A stretch of DNA of 64,000 nt from Streptomyces sp. H27-C3 (GTDB taxonomy: Bacteria > Actinomycetota > Actinomycetes > Streptomycetales > Streptomycetaceae), in contig NZ_JASITA010000005.1 of assembly GCF_030063415.1 (NCBI RefSeq), forward strand, positions 62,001 through 126,000, written 5' to 3'. Positions within the stretch are counted from its first letter, which is position 1, and each line of letters begins with the position of its first letter. The notes beneath the pieces are model-generated. The model saw only the letters and a list, made by a program, of their open reading frames with translations. It was not told the DNA's origin and searched no databases. Position numbers and translations under genes: made by a program. Shown here one piece after another: positions 55,910 to 64,000 of the stretch.

Positions 55910-56529
55910 GAATCGTGTCCATGGAAAGCAGCAGAACGCGCCGCGAAGGCACCCGGCAGAAGCTCTACGAGGCGGCTGTCACCCTCATCGCGGAGCAGGG
56001 TTTCTCCTCGACGACGGTGGACGAGATCGCCGAGCGCGCCGGGGTCGCCAAGGGCACGGTCTACTACAACTTCAAGAGCAAGAGCGAGCTCTTCGAAGAG
56101 CTGCTGCGGCACGGCGTCGGCCTGCTCACCGCGTCCTTGAAGGCCGCGGCCGACGAGACGGAGGAGCGCGAGGGCACGAAGGTGGAGGCCCTCGACGCGA
56201 TGATCAAGGCGGGGCTGGTCTTCATCGACCGCTACCCGGCCTTCACCCAGCTGTACGTCGCCGAGCTGTGGCGCACCAACAGGGCCTGGCAGTCGACGCT
56301 CCTGGTGGTACGGCAGGAGGCGGTCGCCGTCGTCGAGACGGTGCTGCGGGAGGCGATCGAGAACGGCGAGCTGAGCGAGGAGATCGACATTCCGCTGACG
56401 GCGGCGGCGCTGGTCGGGATGGTGCTGGTCGCGGCGCTGGACTGGCAGGCGTTCCAGCGGGAGCGGACGATCGACGATGTGCATGCGGCTCTGTCGCGGC
56501 TGCTGCACGGGCGCGTGAGCGGCCGCTAG
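55906..56529 (+). CDS. TetR-family transcriptional repressor
   Basis: A 207-residue regulator. The N-terminal helix-turn-helix is standard: REGTRQKLYEAAVTLIAEQGFSSTTVDEIAERAGVAKGTVYYNFKSKSELFEELL. The ligand-binding C-terminal domain is all-helical. GTG 55906 overlaps the YhgE/Pip stop by 4 bp (GTGA); ATG 55921 is an alternative start. As the last gene of the operon it most likely represses it by binding the palindrome at 52933-52946. The ligand is unknown. Confidence 0.92.
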   Translation: MRIVSMESSRTRREGTRQKLYEAAVTLIAEQGFSSTTVDEIAERAGVAKGTVYYNFKSKSELFEELLRHGVGLLTASLKAAADETEEREGTKVEALDAMIKAGLVFIDRYPAFTQLYVAELWRTNRAWQSTLLVVRQEAVAVVETVLREAIENGELSEEIDIPLTAAALVGMVLVAALDWQAFQRERTIDDVHAALSRLLHGRVSGR

Positions 56530-56580
56530 CGCCGGAGCGCGACCCTCCGACCGATCCGACCGAGGAGCGCGCGGGCACAG

Positions 56581-56637
56581 AAAACGCCGGTCCGGTGAAG
56601 CTCGATCCCCCCGAGCTTCACCGGACCGGCGTTTTTC
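56581..56637 (+). terminator. Intrinsic terminator after the TetR gene
   Basis: A 24-bp perfect stem (56581-56604 with 56612-56635), 7-nt loop and a TTTTT run on the exit side; the left arm begins AAAA. It is the clearest rho-independent terminator in the window. Beyond it, 56638-56890 is C-rich low-complexity sequence with no gene seen. Confidence 0.93.
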
Positions 56638-56890
56638 CTTGTTCCCCCGTGCTCCCCCGGCGGTCCCCCGACCCCCGTGGTCCTCCCCCGTTCCTTCCGG
56701 GGAGCCGCGCCGCTCCGCCGCCCCGTGTCGGCGGTATCGGCGCTGCGCCCCTTCCGTGGTCCCCACTCTTCCGTCTGCGCAGGTGGGAGCCCATCCGCGT
56801 AACTACTCATCTCGCCCACTAGGTACGGATACTCACCCTTGCGTGCTCAACCTCAGTCCGGCGCGGCCGGGACTGGTTACGATCACGTCC

Positions 56891-57505
56891 GTGTCCGTAC
56901 TCCCCCTTGTCTTCACCAGCGGCTGGGCCAGCGGCATCAACGCCTACGCGGTGATCCTGCTCTTCGGCATCTTCGGCGCGACCGGGCTCACCGACGAGGT
57001 GCCCGAGTCGCTCCAACGCCCCGACGTCCTGATCGTCGCCGGGGTGCTCTTCCTGTGCGAGGCGGTCGCCGACAAGATCCCGTACGTCGACTCGGTCTGG
57101 GACTCGGCGCACACGGTCGTCCGGCCGGTCTCGGGCGCCGTCGTCGGCGCGCTGCTGGCCGGGCAGAGCGGTTCCCTGCCCGAGCTTGCGGCCGGTGCGG
57201 TGGGCGGCTCGACAGCGCTCCTGAGCCACCTGGTCAAGGCCGGCACCCGGATGGCGGTCAACACCTCGCCCGAGCCGTTCAGCAACATCGCCGTCAGCAC
57301 GGCGGAGGACCTGGGCGTCGCGGGGATCATCAGCTTCGCGCTCTTCTATCCGATTGCCGCCGCGATCATCGCCGGGACGCTGCTCCTCCTCGGCCTGGTG
57401 ATACTGATTTTCCTCGCGGCGAAGATCCGGCGGTTCCGGCGGCGCAGAGCACAGCGGCGCGAGGAGAGAAGGCTCGGACTGGGCACGCCCCGGTCTCCTG
57501 GCTGA
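56891..57505 (+). CDS. DUF4126 membrane protein
   Basis: A 204-residue membrane protein with about five hydrophobic segments, starting VLPLVFTSGWASGINAYAVILLFGIFGATG, typical of DUF4126. Other segments include VLIVAGVLFLCEAVADKIPYVDS, VSGAVVGALLAG and GIISFALFYPIAAAIIAGTLLLLGLVIL, ending in an Arg-rich tail. The GTG start at 56891 has no ribosome binding site, but TACGAT (56879-56884) just upstream may be a -10, so the transcript could be leaderless. Function unknown. Confidence 0.85.
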   Translation: MSVLPLVFTSGWASGINAYAVILLFGIFGATGLTDEVPESLQRPDVLIVAGVLFLCEAVADKIPYVDSVWDSAHTVVRPVSGAVVGALLAGQSGSLPELAAGAVGGSTALLSHLVKAGTRMAVNTSPEPFSNIAVSTAEDLGVAGIISFALFYPIAAAIIAGTLLLLGLVILIFLAAKIRRFRRRRAQRREERRLGLGTPRSPG

Positions 57506-57548
57506 GCTGTCGGCCGGGTTGTCAGTGGTGGCCGATAAAGTCTTCGGC

Positions 57549-59084
57549 ATGGCACGGATTGCGGTGATCGGCGCCGGCATGGGCGCGATGGCGACCGCTG
57601 CCCGGCTGGCCGTCGCGGGCCACCGGGTGGCGGTGTACGAGCGCGCGGCGACGTACGGCGGCGCGGTGGGCCGCTTCGAGCGGGACGGCTTCGCCTTCGA
57701 CACGGGGCCCGGCCTGCTGCAGCTGCCCGCGGTCTACCGGGATCTGTTCGCCAAGACGGGCAAGGAGTCCCTGGAGCAGTGCGTCGGGCTCATGCCGGTG
57801 GACCCGGCCGCCCGGCACCTCTTCGCGGACGGTACGGACGTCTCCCTGCCCAACGCCTCGCGCGCGGGCGTCGTCGCCGCGCTGGACACGGCGCTCGGCG
57901 CGGGGGCGGGCGAGCGCTGGGGCGAGTTCCTGACCCGCGCCCGCGACGCCTGGGACCGGACCAGACGGCCACTCCTGGAGGAACCGCTGCGCCCGGACCG
58001 GGGGGCCCCGGCCCGTGACCCGTATCCGTCGGTGCCGCACCGCCGGGTGCTGCGGCGCAGCCGGGCGGCGGGCACGCTCGCGGAGGTCGGTGAGTGGGAG
58101 CTGTCGGACCCGCGCCTGGCGGCCCTGCTGGAGAGTTACGCCCTGTCCTACGGCCTCGATCCGCGCGACGCCCCCGCGTCCGCCGCCGTGCTGCCGTACA
58201 TGGAGCAGACCTTCGGCAGCTGGTATGTGACCGGCGGGATGCGGGAGTTGGCGAGGGCTCTGTACGAGCGGTGCCTGGCGCGCAGGGTCGAGTTCACCTT
58301 CGGCGCCGAGGTGAGCGGCCTGCTGGAGAAGGACGGCCGGGTAGCGGGCGTGGAGCTGGTCGACGGCACCGCGGTCGACGCCGACTCGGTGGTCGCGGCC
58401 GTCCATCCGTCCCGGCTGAGCGCGTTGCTGCGCGGGCCGGACCAGGAGCTGTTCGCCCCGGACGAGGTCCGGCGTGAGGGCCCGCGCGGCGCGGCAGCGG
58501 GCCGGGTCACGGTCTGCCTGGCCCTCTCCGGGCCGCGGGATCCCGGCGCCGCCCACCGCACCGTGGTGCACTCGGCGGGCCGCGAGGGCGAGCTTCGCGG
58601 ACTCTTCGACCGCGGCCACGAGGGCTCCGCGGCCCGGCGGCCCACCGTATGGGTCTCGCGCCCCGACGATCCGGCGCTGCGGCCGGACGCCGACCACGAG
58701 GCCGTCGTGCTCACCGCCGCCGCCCCGCCCGTGGATCGGTACGACTGGTCGGCGCCGGGCGCCGCGGACACCTGGGCGGACGGGATGACCGCCGTTGCCG
58801 GGGCCGCGATGGAGGGCCTGGCAGGTCGTGTGCTGTGGCGCGAGGTCCGTACGCCGGCGGACACCGCCGACGCCACGGGCGCCTCGGCGGGCGCTATACC
58901 GGCACCGGCCCTGGCGGGCGCGGGGGGCGCGTATCTGGCGCCCGCCAACACGACCCGGCTGCCCGGTCTTTACTTCGCCGGAGGCTGGGCGCATCCCGGC
59001 GGCGGACTGGCGCACGCCGGGATGTCGGGGGCCCTCGTCGCGGGCCTCATCGTCGAGGGCGACGCCTTCCGCGGCTCGCAGTGA
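57549..59084 (+). CDS. NAD(P)/FAD-dependent oxidoreductase, phytoene-desaturase-like
   Basis: A 511-residue flavoenzyme. The dinucleotide loop VIGAGMGAMATAARLAVAGHRVAVYERAATYGGAVG is at the N-terminus, followed by the FDTGPGLLQLPAVYRDLF segment of CrtI-type amine oxidases and desaturases. A C-terminal FAD-binding motif is LPGLYFAGGWAHPGGGLAHAGMSGALVAGLIV. No other carotenoid genes are nearby, so the substrate is unknown. ATG 57549 lacks a Shine-Dalgarno; TTG/GTG codons at 57519-57528 are alternatives. GATAAA just upstream allows a leaderless mRNA. Confidence 0.86.
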   Translation: MARIAVIGAGMGAMATAARLAVAGHRVAVYERAATYGGAVGRFERDGFAFDTGPGLLQLPAVYRDLFAKTGKESLEQCVGLMPVDPAARHLFADGTDVSLPNASRAGVVAALDTALGAGAGERWGEFLTRARDAWDRTRRPLLEEPLRPDRGAPARDPYPSVPHRRVLRRSRAAGTLAEVGEWELSDPRLAALLESYALSYGLDPRDAPASAAVLPYMEQTFGSWYVTGGMRELARALYERCLARRVEFTFGAEVSGLLEKDGRVAGVELVDGTAVDADSVVAAVHPSRLSALLRGPDQELFAPDEVRREGPRGAAAGRVTVCLALSGPRDPGAAHRTVVHSAGREGELRGLFDRGHEGSAARRPTVWVSRPDDPALRPDADHEAVVLTAAAPPVDRYDWSAPGAADTWADGMTAVAGAAMEGLAGRVLWREVRTPADTADATGASAGAIPAPALAGAGGAYLAPANTTRLPGLYFAGGWAHPGGGLAHAGMSGALVAGLIVEGDAFRGSQ

Positions 59085-59199
59085 GCCGGAAGTGGGCTCG
59101 CGGCGCAGTGGAGTCGCAGCGAATCGGCAGGCCGGTGATCCCGTGATCCGCTGATCCTGCCCCGGATCCGGAGGAGTGGAGACCGGGCGGCCCGTTCCG

Positions 59200-59979
59200 T
59201 CAGTAGCGGTACTGCTCGTTGTAGCCGGTGGAGTCGTATCCGTTCTGGTACGGCTCCTGGGGCGGCTGCTCCCCACTGAAGGGCTGCTCGCCGTCGCGCT
59301 GCTGCGGGACCCAGACCCCGCCGGGCGGCGTCTCGTCGTAGCCCTGCTGGCCGCCGTAACCGTTGTCGTACTGGCCGCCGTACTGCTGGGTGCCGATGTA
59401 CGGATCGGAGTAGGCGGCGAACTGCTGCTCACCGGCCGGATAGTCGTACTGCCCCGCGTAGATGTCGTGCTGCTGGGGGTCGCGCTGCTGGTATCCGGAG
59501 TAGGCGGTGTCGTACCCGGGGAACGCGTCGTCCCGGGCCTGCGTCGCCTCGTACGCCGCTTCGTTGTAGACGGCGTACTGCCCGGTCTCGTCCGGCAGGG
59601 GCTCCGGCGCGTACACCGGCTCCGCCTGCGGGACCGGCTCGTACGCGAGGTCGGAGACCTCCAGGGAGGGCTCTTGGTCGGCGACCCGCCCGCTGCCGCG
59701 CTTGCGGCGCCGGCTCTCGCCGGGCTTTCCGCCGATCGCCCAGCCCGTCGAGAAACCGCGGCGGAAGGACAGCGTCACGTGAATCTGCCCGATCGCGAAG
59801 GCGACGGCTCCCGCCGCGATCACGAAGACGGAGGGCAACAGGACTCCGATCACCACGCCGAGGAAGCCGGTGAAGGCGAGCAGCCGCCAGCGCAGCCGCG
59901 CCTTGTACTGCAGCAGCACCTCACCGAGCAGCCACAGCGCAACGCCTCCGAACGCGATGTAGAGGACCGTCCAGCCCAT
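59200..59979 (-). CDS. Membrane protein with Tyr/Gln/Gly-rich C-terminal tail
   Basis: A 259-residue protein starting at ATG 59979 after GAGGAGGGG. Two or three transmembrane helices at the N-terminus (WTVLYIAFGGVALWLLGEVLL, LLAFTGFLGVVIGVLL and VIAAGAVAFAIGQIHVTL) precede a basic stretch (GESRRRKRGSGR). The last ~140 residues are low complexity, rich in Tyr, Gln, Gly, Asp and Pro (for example QQYGGQYDNGYGGQQGYDE), with prion-like character. Short related membrane proteins are known in Streptomyces. Function unknown. It lies 52 bp downstream of metF. Confidence 0.75.
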   Translation of the reverse strand: MGWTVLYIAFGGVALWLLGEVLLQYKARLRWRLLAFTGFLGVVIGVLLPSVFVIAAGAVAFAIGQIHVTLSFRRGFSTGWAIGGKPGESRRRKRGSGRVADQEPSLEVSDLAYEPVPQAEPVYAPEPLPDETGQYAVYNEAAYEATQARDDAFPGYDTAYSGYQQRDPQQHDIYAGQYDYPAGEQQFAAYSDPYIGTQQYGGQYDNGYGGQQGYDETPPGGVWVPQQRDGEQPFSGEQPPQEPYQNGYDSTGYNEQYRY

Positions 59980-60031
59980 GTACGCCCCTCCTCGTACGAC
60001 CGCCGCTCCTGGGAGACGGCAGGCACTGCTG

Positions 60032-60949
60032 TCAGGACTGCTCGTGCAGTCCGAGATTCTCGTAGATCTCAAGCGTCGCGGTGGAGTTGTTCAGCGTGAT
60101 GAAGTGCAGCCCGGGAACGCCCTCGGACAGCAACGTCGCGCAGAACTCCGTCGCGAACTCGATGCCAATGGAGCGTACAGCCGCCGGATCGTCCTTGACC
60201 GCGAGGATCCGCTCTTTCAGAGCGTCCGGGAACGACGCGTTGCTGAGCTGACTGAACCTTTCGATCTGTTTGACGCTGGTCACCGGCATGATCTCCGGGA
60301 TGATCGGCGTCTCGCAGCCCGCCTGCGACACGCGGTCGCGCATCCGCAGATAGTCCTGTGGGTCGAAGAACATCTGCGTGATCGCGTAGTCGGCGCCGGC
60401 CCGGCACTTGTCGACGAAACGGCTGATGTCAGCCTCCCAGTCGGCCGATCGCGGGTGCATCTCCGGGAAGGCCGCGACGCCCACGCAGAAGTCGCCCGAC
60501 TCCTTGATCAGCCGCACCAGCTCCGCCGCATACGTCACCCCCTTCGGGTGACGTACCCACTCGCCCATCGGGTCGTTGGGCGGGTCGCCGCGCACGGCGA
60601 GGATGTTGCGGATGCCCGCGTCGGCGTACTGCCCGACCATGTTGCGCAGCTCGGCGATCGAGTGGTCGACGGCGGTGAGGTGCGCGACCGGCGTGAGGGT
60701 GGAGTCGGCGGCGATCTGCTGGGTGGCCTTGACGGTGCCCGCGCGGGTGGAGCCGCCGGCGCCGTAGGTCACGGAGACGAAGCTGGGGGCGACTGCCTCG
60801 ACCCGGCGCAGCGCGTTCCAGAGGTTGCGCTCGCCCTTCTCCGTCTTGGGCGCCCAGAACTCGAACGAATACGAGGTTTTCCCGGTCGCGAGCATGTCGC
60901 GAACGGTTCGCGCGCGATCAGTCCTGGTGGAAGAAGTGCCAAAGGCCAT
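60032..60949 (-). CDS. metF: 5,10-methylenetetrahydrofolate reductase
   Basis: A 305-residue flavin enzyme reducing methylene-THF to methyl-THF for methionine synthesis. TIM-barrel landmarks: [14 protein letters not shown] with the conserved Glu, [59 protein letters not shown] and the C-terminal [10 protein letters not shown]. The start is ATG 60949. It supplies methyl groups to methionine synthase elsewhere. Confidence 0.95.
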   Translation of the reverse strand: MAFGTSSTRTDRARTVRDMLATGKTSYSFEFWAPKTEKGERNLWNALRRVEAVAPSFVSVTYGAGGSTRAGTVKATQQIAADSTLTPVAHLTAVDHSIAELRNMVGQYADAGIRNILAVRGDPPNDPMGEWVRHPKGVTYAAELVRLIKESGDFCVGVAAFPEMHPRSADWEADISRFVDKCRAGADYAITQMFFDPQDYLRMRDRVSQAGCETPIIPEIMPVTSVKQIERFSQLSNASFPDALKERILAVKDDPAAVRSIGIEFATEFCATLLSEGVPGLHFITLNNSTATLEIYENLGLHEQS

Positions 60950-61080
60950 ACTGGCAGGTTAGCCAGGGGGGCGCGAACCCCCAACCAGAGCGACGATTAT
61001 GAGCGTTTTGCCGCTTTACTGTCCACCCTTCGGACACCGACCCGGCGCGTCCCCCGCCCAGTTCCCCGGGCCGCCCCGCG

Positions 61081-61764
61081 CTACGCGTCGAATCGCTCGC
61101 CGACCCGCTTGGCGAGTGCGGCTGCCGCGGCTGCCGGGTCGTCGGCCTCGGTGATAGCCCGAACCACCACGACCCTGCGGGCACCCGCGTCCAGCACCTC
61201 GTCGAGGTTGCCCGCGCCGATCCCGCCGATCGCGAACCAGGGCCGGTCCTGGCGCAGCGTCGCCGTGTACCGGACGAGCCCCAGCCCCGGGGCGTACCGT
61301 CCGGGTTTGGTGGGGGTGGGCCAGCAGGGGCCGGTGCAGAAATAGTCCACGCCCGGCTCGGCTACGGCCGCGTCCACCTCGGACTCGGCGTGCGTCGAGC
61401 GGCCGACGAGCGCGTCGGGGCCGAGGATCGCACGCGCGGCCGGGACCGGCAGATCGCCCTGCCCCAGGTGCAGCACGTCGGCGCCGATGGCGTGGGCGAC
61501 ATCGGCCCGGTCGTTCACCGCGAGGAGCTTGCCGTGCCTGCGGCAGGCTTCGGCGAAGACCTGGAGGTGCTCCAGCTCCTCGGCCGCCTCCATGCCCTTG
61601 TCCCGCAGCTGCACGATGTCCACACCGGAGGCCAGAACGGCGTCCAGGAACTCCGGAAGGTCGCCCTGGCGCTTGCGGGCGTCCGTACAGAGATACAGCC
61701 GGGCGTCGGAGAGCCGGCCCCCGGCCGCGGAAATAGGGCTGGGACTGGGCATGGCGCTGGGCAT
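61081..61764 (-). CDS. thiE: Thiamine phosphate synthase
   Basis: A 227-residue TIM-barrel enzyme joining HMP-PP with thiazole phosphate. The start ATG 61764 follows GGGGGAT; an upstream in-frame ATG at 61857 looks noncoding. Motifs: [81 protein letters not shown] and [26 protein letters not shown]. No TPP riboswitch lies upstream. It is on the minus strand, upstream of metF, separated by 131 bp. Confidence 0.94.
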   Translation of the reverse strand: MPSAMPSPSPISAAGGRLSDARLYLCTDARKRQGDLPEFLDAVLASGVDIVQLRDKGMEAAEELEHLQVFAEACRRHGKLLAVNDRADVAHAIGADVLHLGQGDLPVPAARAILGPDALVGRSTHAESEVDAAVAEPGVDYFCTGPCWPTPTKPGRYAPGLGLVRYTATLRQDRPWFAIGGIGAGNLDEVLDAGARRVVVVRAITEADDPAAAAAALAKRVGERFDA

Positions 61765-61899
61765 GGCGGATATCCCCCGTTGGTCGGCGGTGCACGGGCC
61801 GCGGGAGCCCGTGCACCATATGTGATCAGCTCGTTCTGTCGTCAGGCGTCGGGCCAATGGCGTCGGGCCTCAGGCGTCGAGGCCCCGGACGTCGGGCCG

Positions 61900-62265
61900 T
61901 CAGACGGCCAGCGCCTGGGCTCGGCGCTTCACCTCCGTGCCGCGATTCTCACTCAGCGCCTGCGCGGGCGTGCCCGGCAGGGACGGGTCGGGAGTGAAGA
62001 GCCATTCGAGCATCTCCTGGTCGGAGTAGCCGTCGTCCCTCAGGAGCGTCAAGGTCCCGGCAAGACCCTTGACCACCTTGTCGCCGTCGATGAAGGCGGC
62101 AGGCACCTGAAGCGCCCTGTTCTCTCCACGGCGCACGGCGATCAGCTGGCCGTCCCTGACCAACTGCCGGACGCGCGTCACCTCGACGTCGAATTTTTCG
62201 GCGATGTCGGGGAGGTGGAGCCAGGCGGGGATGAGAGCGTCGATCTTTGCGTCAATCTGGGTCAC
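61900..62265 (-). CDS. Rv2175c-family DNA-binding protein
   Basis: A 121-residue protein with a helix-turn-helix (LHLPDIAEKFDVEVTRVRQLVRDGQLIAVRRGENRALQVPAAFI) then a helical C-terminal part (GLAGTLTLLRDDGYSDQEMLEWLFTPDPSLPGTPAQALSENRGTEVKRRAQALAV). This matches the mycobacterial Rv2175c family, whose DNA binding is regulated by Ser/Thr kinase phosphorylation. GTG 62265 is the start; the long N-terminal extension in the same frame is unlikely. It lies between thiE and the FAD oxidoreductase. Confidence 0.88.
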   Translation of the reverse strand: MTQIDAKIDALIPAWLHLPDIAEKFDVEVTRVRQLVRDGQLIAVRRGENRALQVPAAFIDGDKVVKGLAGTLTLLRDDGYSDQEMLEWLFTPDPSLPGTPAQALSENRGTEVKRRAQALAV

Positions 62266-62332
62266 AGGACAAGCGTGCCATCTTGGACTGACAGCCGGTA
62301 GTCGAGTCGGCCCGGCGCGGCCCCACGTCGGC

Positions 62333-63565
62333 TCAGAGCGTGGCCGACTTGAGCGGAATGGACGGGTCTGCGGCCCGCTGCGGGTCCAGCGGCGCGCCTG
62401 AGCCAATCAGCTTGCGGCCCTGGGCGAGATCCCTCGGCCGGGCCACGGTCAGCAGCGCGACCAGCGCCCCCTCCCGCAGCCAGCACACCGACCAGGCCGC
62501 TCCCGACGGGTCGCCGCGCCACACGGTCGTATCGGCGCACGCGTGGTGCCCGGCGTACTGCACGAAGCGGCCGAACTGCTCGGACCAGAAGTACGGAATC
62601 GGGTCGTAGCTCTGCGGCGTTTCGCCGACGATGTTCGCCGCGACCGCCCGAGGCCCCTGGAGGGCGTTGTCCCAGTGGTGGACGAGCAGCCGTTCGCCGT
62701 AGCGCCGGGACGGGAAGGATGCGCAGTCCCCGACGGCGTACACATCGGGCAGGGAGGTGCCCAGCCGGTCGTCCGCGACGACGGCGCCGTCCGGCCCCCG
62801 CTCGATGCCGGATTCCGCGAGCCAGGCCGTCGCGGGCCTGGCCCCGATGCCGACGACCACCGCGCCCGCCGCGATCCGCGTCCCGTCGGCGAGCACGACC
62901 TGCCCCGGCTCGATCCGCGCGACGCGCGCCCCCGTCAGCAGCCGCGCGCCGCTCTCCGCGTACCAGTCGGCCATCGGGACGGCGACCTCGGCGGGCATGG
63001 TGCCCGCGAGCGGCCGGTCCGCGGCCTCGACGACGGTCACCGCACAGCCCGCCTTCCGCGCGGCCGTCGCGAACTCCGCGCCGATCCAGCCCGCCCCGAC
63101 CACCACGACGTCGTGCTGCTCGTCGAGTACGGGCCGCAGCCGCGCAACGTCGTCGAGGGTGCGCAGCAGATGGACGCCGGGGACGCCCTCGCTGCCGGGC
63201 AGCATGATCGGCTCCGCCCCGGTGGCGATGATCAGGGCGTCGTAGGGGACGGGCCCCGATGGGGTGTCGATCTCGTGCGCCGAGGAGCGCACGCCACTCA
63301 CTTCGAGCCCCAGCCTGAGCTCGATGCCGAGTGCGTCGAAGTCGATGTCGAAGGCCGAGCCCTCGGCCTTTCCAAGCAGGACCGCCTTGGACAGCGGCGG
63401 CCTGTCGTACGGCTGGTGCGGCTCGGCGCCGATCAGCGTGACGCGGCCGGTCCAGCCCTGCTCGCGCAGCGCCACGGCGCTCTGCACGCCGGCCATTCCG
63501 GCCCCGACGACAACCACGTGCCGCTCCGCGCGCTTCTGCTCGTCTGCCTGCCTCTGCTCGCTCAC
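62333..63565 (-). CDS. FAD/NAD(P)-dependent oxidoreductase, ferredoxin-reductase type
   Basis: A 410-residue flavoprotein. The FAD loop is HVVVVGAGMAGVQSAVALREQG; PYDRPPLSKAVLLG is typical of BphA4/rubredoxin-reductase-like enzymes. The NAD(P)H loop is DVVVVGAGWIGAEFATAARKAG and the second FAD motif is LPDVYAVGDCASFPSR. A C-terminal reductase domain with WSEQFGRFVQYAG follows. It probably transfers electrons from NAD(P)H to a ferredoxin or related carrier; the partner is unknown. The start is GTG 63565. Confidence 0.9.
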   Translation of the reverse strand: MSEQRQADEQKRAERHVVVVGAGMAGVQSAVALREQGWTGRVTLIGAEPHQPYDRPPLSKAVLLGKAEGSAFDIDFDALGIELRLGLEVSGVRSSAHEIDTPSGPVPYDALIIATGAEPIMLPGSEGVPGVHLLRTLDDVARLRPVLDEQHDVVVVGAGWIGAEFATAARKAGCAVTVVEAADRPLAGTMPAEVAVPMADWYAESGARLLTGARVARIEPGQVVLADGTRIAAGAVVVGIGARPATAWLAESGIERGPDGAVVADDRLGTSLPDVYAVGDCASFPSRRYGERLLVHHWDNALQGPRAVAANIVGETPQSYDPIPYFWSEQFGRFVQYAGHHACADTTVWRGDPSGAAWSVCWLREGALVALLTVARPRDLAQGRKLIGSGAPLDPQRAADPSIPLKSATL

Positions 63566-63695
63566 ACGATCACTGTAGGGCGACGTGTACAGGGGCCCTC
63601 AGAGCCAGGTGGGGAGACTTCTGACACAACGTCACTGACGCGGTGTCACCGACCGCGTCGACGCGCCGCGTCACCGGCCACGTCGCTGAACCGCG

Positions 63696-64000
63696 TCACG
63701 GAACCCGCTGCTCCACGACGCTCGTCCCGCTGCCGGGCCGGGACTCCCACTCCCAGGTCTCCTCCAGCCGCACGCGCCCGTCCGCGAGGTCGACGACAGT
63801 GGACCGGCAGTGCCCGGACGCGGTGTCGCCGTCCTCCTTCAGCTGCACGTACCTGAAGTCCAGCAGGTCGCCCTCGCGCGTGCCCACGAGGTGGCCGCGC
63901 ACCACGTCGCCGCCCGCGTATTCGGCCCAGATCCGGCCGTTCTCCTCGTGGTACGTGAAGCGGGTCCACGTCCCGACCTGGCCGGGGGCCTGGTCGGCGA
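63696..64000 (-). CDS. Hypothetical protein, C-terminal part
   Basis: A minus-strand frame open to the right edge, about 101 codons, stop at 63696-63698. The visible portion is beta-rich: WTRFTYHEENGRIWAEYAGGDVVRGHLVGTREGDLLDFRYVQLKEDGDTASGHCRSTVVDLADGRVRLEETWEWESR. Proteins like this in Streptomyces are sometimes labelled N-acetylglutamate synthase without evidence, so I leave it uncharacterised. The gap 63566-63695 carries repeated CCGCGTC-type words but no gene. Confidence 0.7.
   Translation of the reverse strand, partial: ADQAPGQVGTWTRFTYHEENGRIWAEYAGGDVVRGHLVGTREGDLLDFRYVQLKEDGDTASGHCRSTVVDLADGRVRLEETWEWESRPGSGTSVVEQRVP

Noticed and set aside
61765..62265. TPP riboswitch near thiE
   Set aside because: No CUGAGA or paired TPP-aptamer motif was found upstream; the gap between thiE and the DNA-binding gene is short.

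Overview
The window is high-GC DNA with third-position GC bias, frequent GTG/TTG starts and many 4-bp GTGA/ATGA stop-start overlaps. Gene content and order match the Streptomyces chromosome core around dnaE and the division and cell-wall (dcw) cluster. No rRNA, tRNA, CRISPR, phage or insertion sequence was seen. This is conserved housekeeping territory with a few accessory insertions and one visible gene remnant.

Left part (1-21.6 kb): the end of a LON-domain protein, a YbaK-type deacylase, a 24-codon basic ORF resembling ribosomal protein bL37, a DUF2567-like membrane protein, an ABC-2 exporter pair, a NYN-domain nuclease-like protein, a 60-residue hydrophilic protein, dnaE, a DUF2252 protein, a membrane protein, a membrane-anchored DsbA-like protein and a Tat-exported PhoD phosphatase. 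A Ser/Thr kinase remnant follows, then a dienelactone hydrolase-family enzyme, an MscS channel, a Na+/H+ antiporter, a secreted GH5 endoglucanase with a clear promoter and operator, and the lspA-rluD-GNAT operon.

Middle (21.7-44.4 kb): a DksA-like zinc-finger protein with a lysine/alanine-rich tail and a changed fourth zinc ligand. Next is ileS, controlled by a T-box leader that appears to sequester the ribosome binding site and encoding an IleRS with a GxHH active-site motif. The minus-strand dcw cluster follows in transcription order rsmH-ftsL-ftsI-murE-murF-mraY-murD-ftsW-murG-ftsQ-ftsZ-pgeF-yggS-sepF-yggT-divIVA. It encodes cytoplasmic precursor synthesis, lipid I/II formation, septal polymerisation, the Z ring and its membrane anchor, and polar growth.

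Right part (44.4-64 kb): a beta-carbonic anhydrase, a MoxR/DUF58/transglutaminase operon, a DUF3040 protein, a methyltransferase and a HEPN-family protein. A TetR-linked operon of a degenerate ABC ATPase and a YhgE/Pip membrane protein follows, with a palindromic operator. Then come a DUF4126 protein, a phytoene-desaturase-like FAD enzyme, a Tyr/Gln-rich membrane protein, metF, thiE, an Rv2175c-type DNA-binding protein, an FAD oxidoreductase and a partial hypothetical gene.

The most rewarding items are the GxHH IleRS with its T-box, the tiny bL37-like ORF, the kinase remnant, the degenerate ABC/YhgE/TetR module, the DksA Cys-to-Asp change and the GH5 operator. No wholly novel system was convincingly visible.
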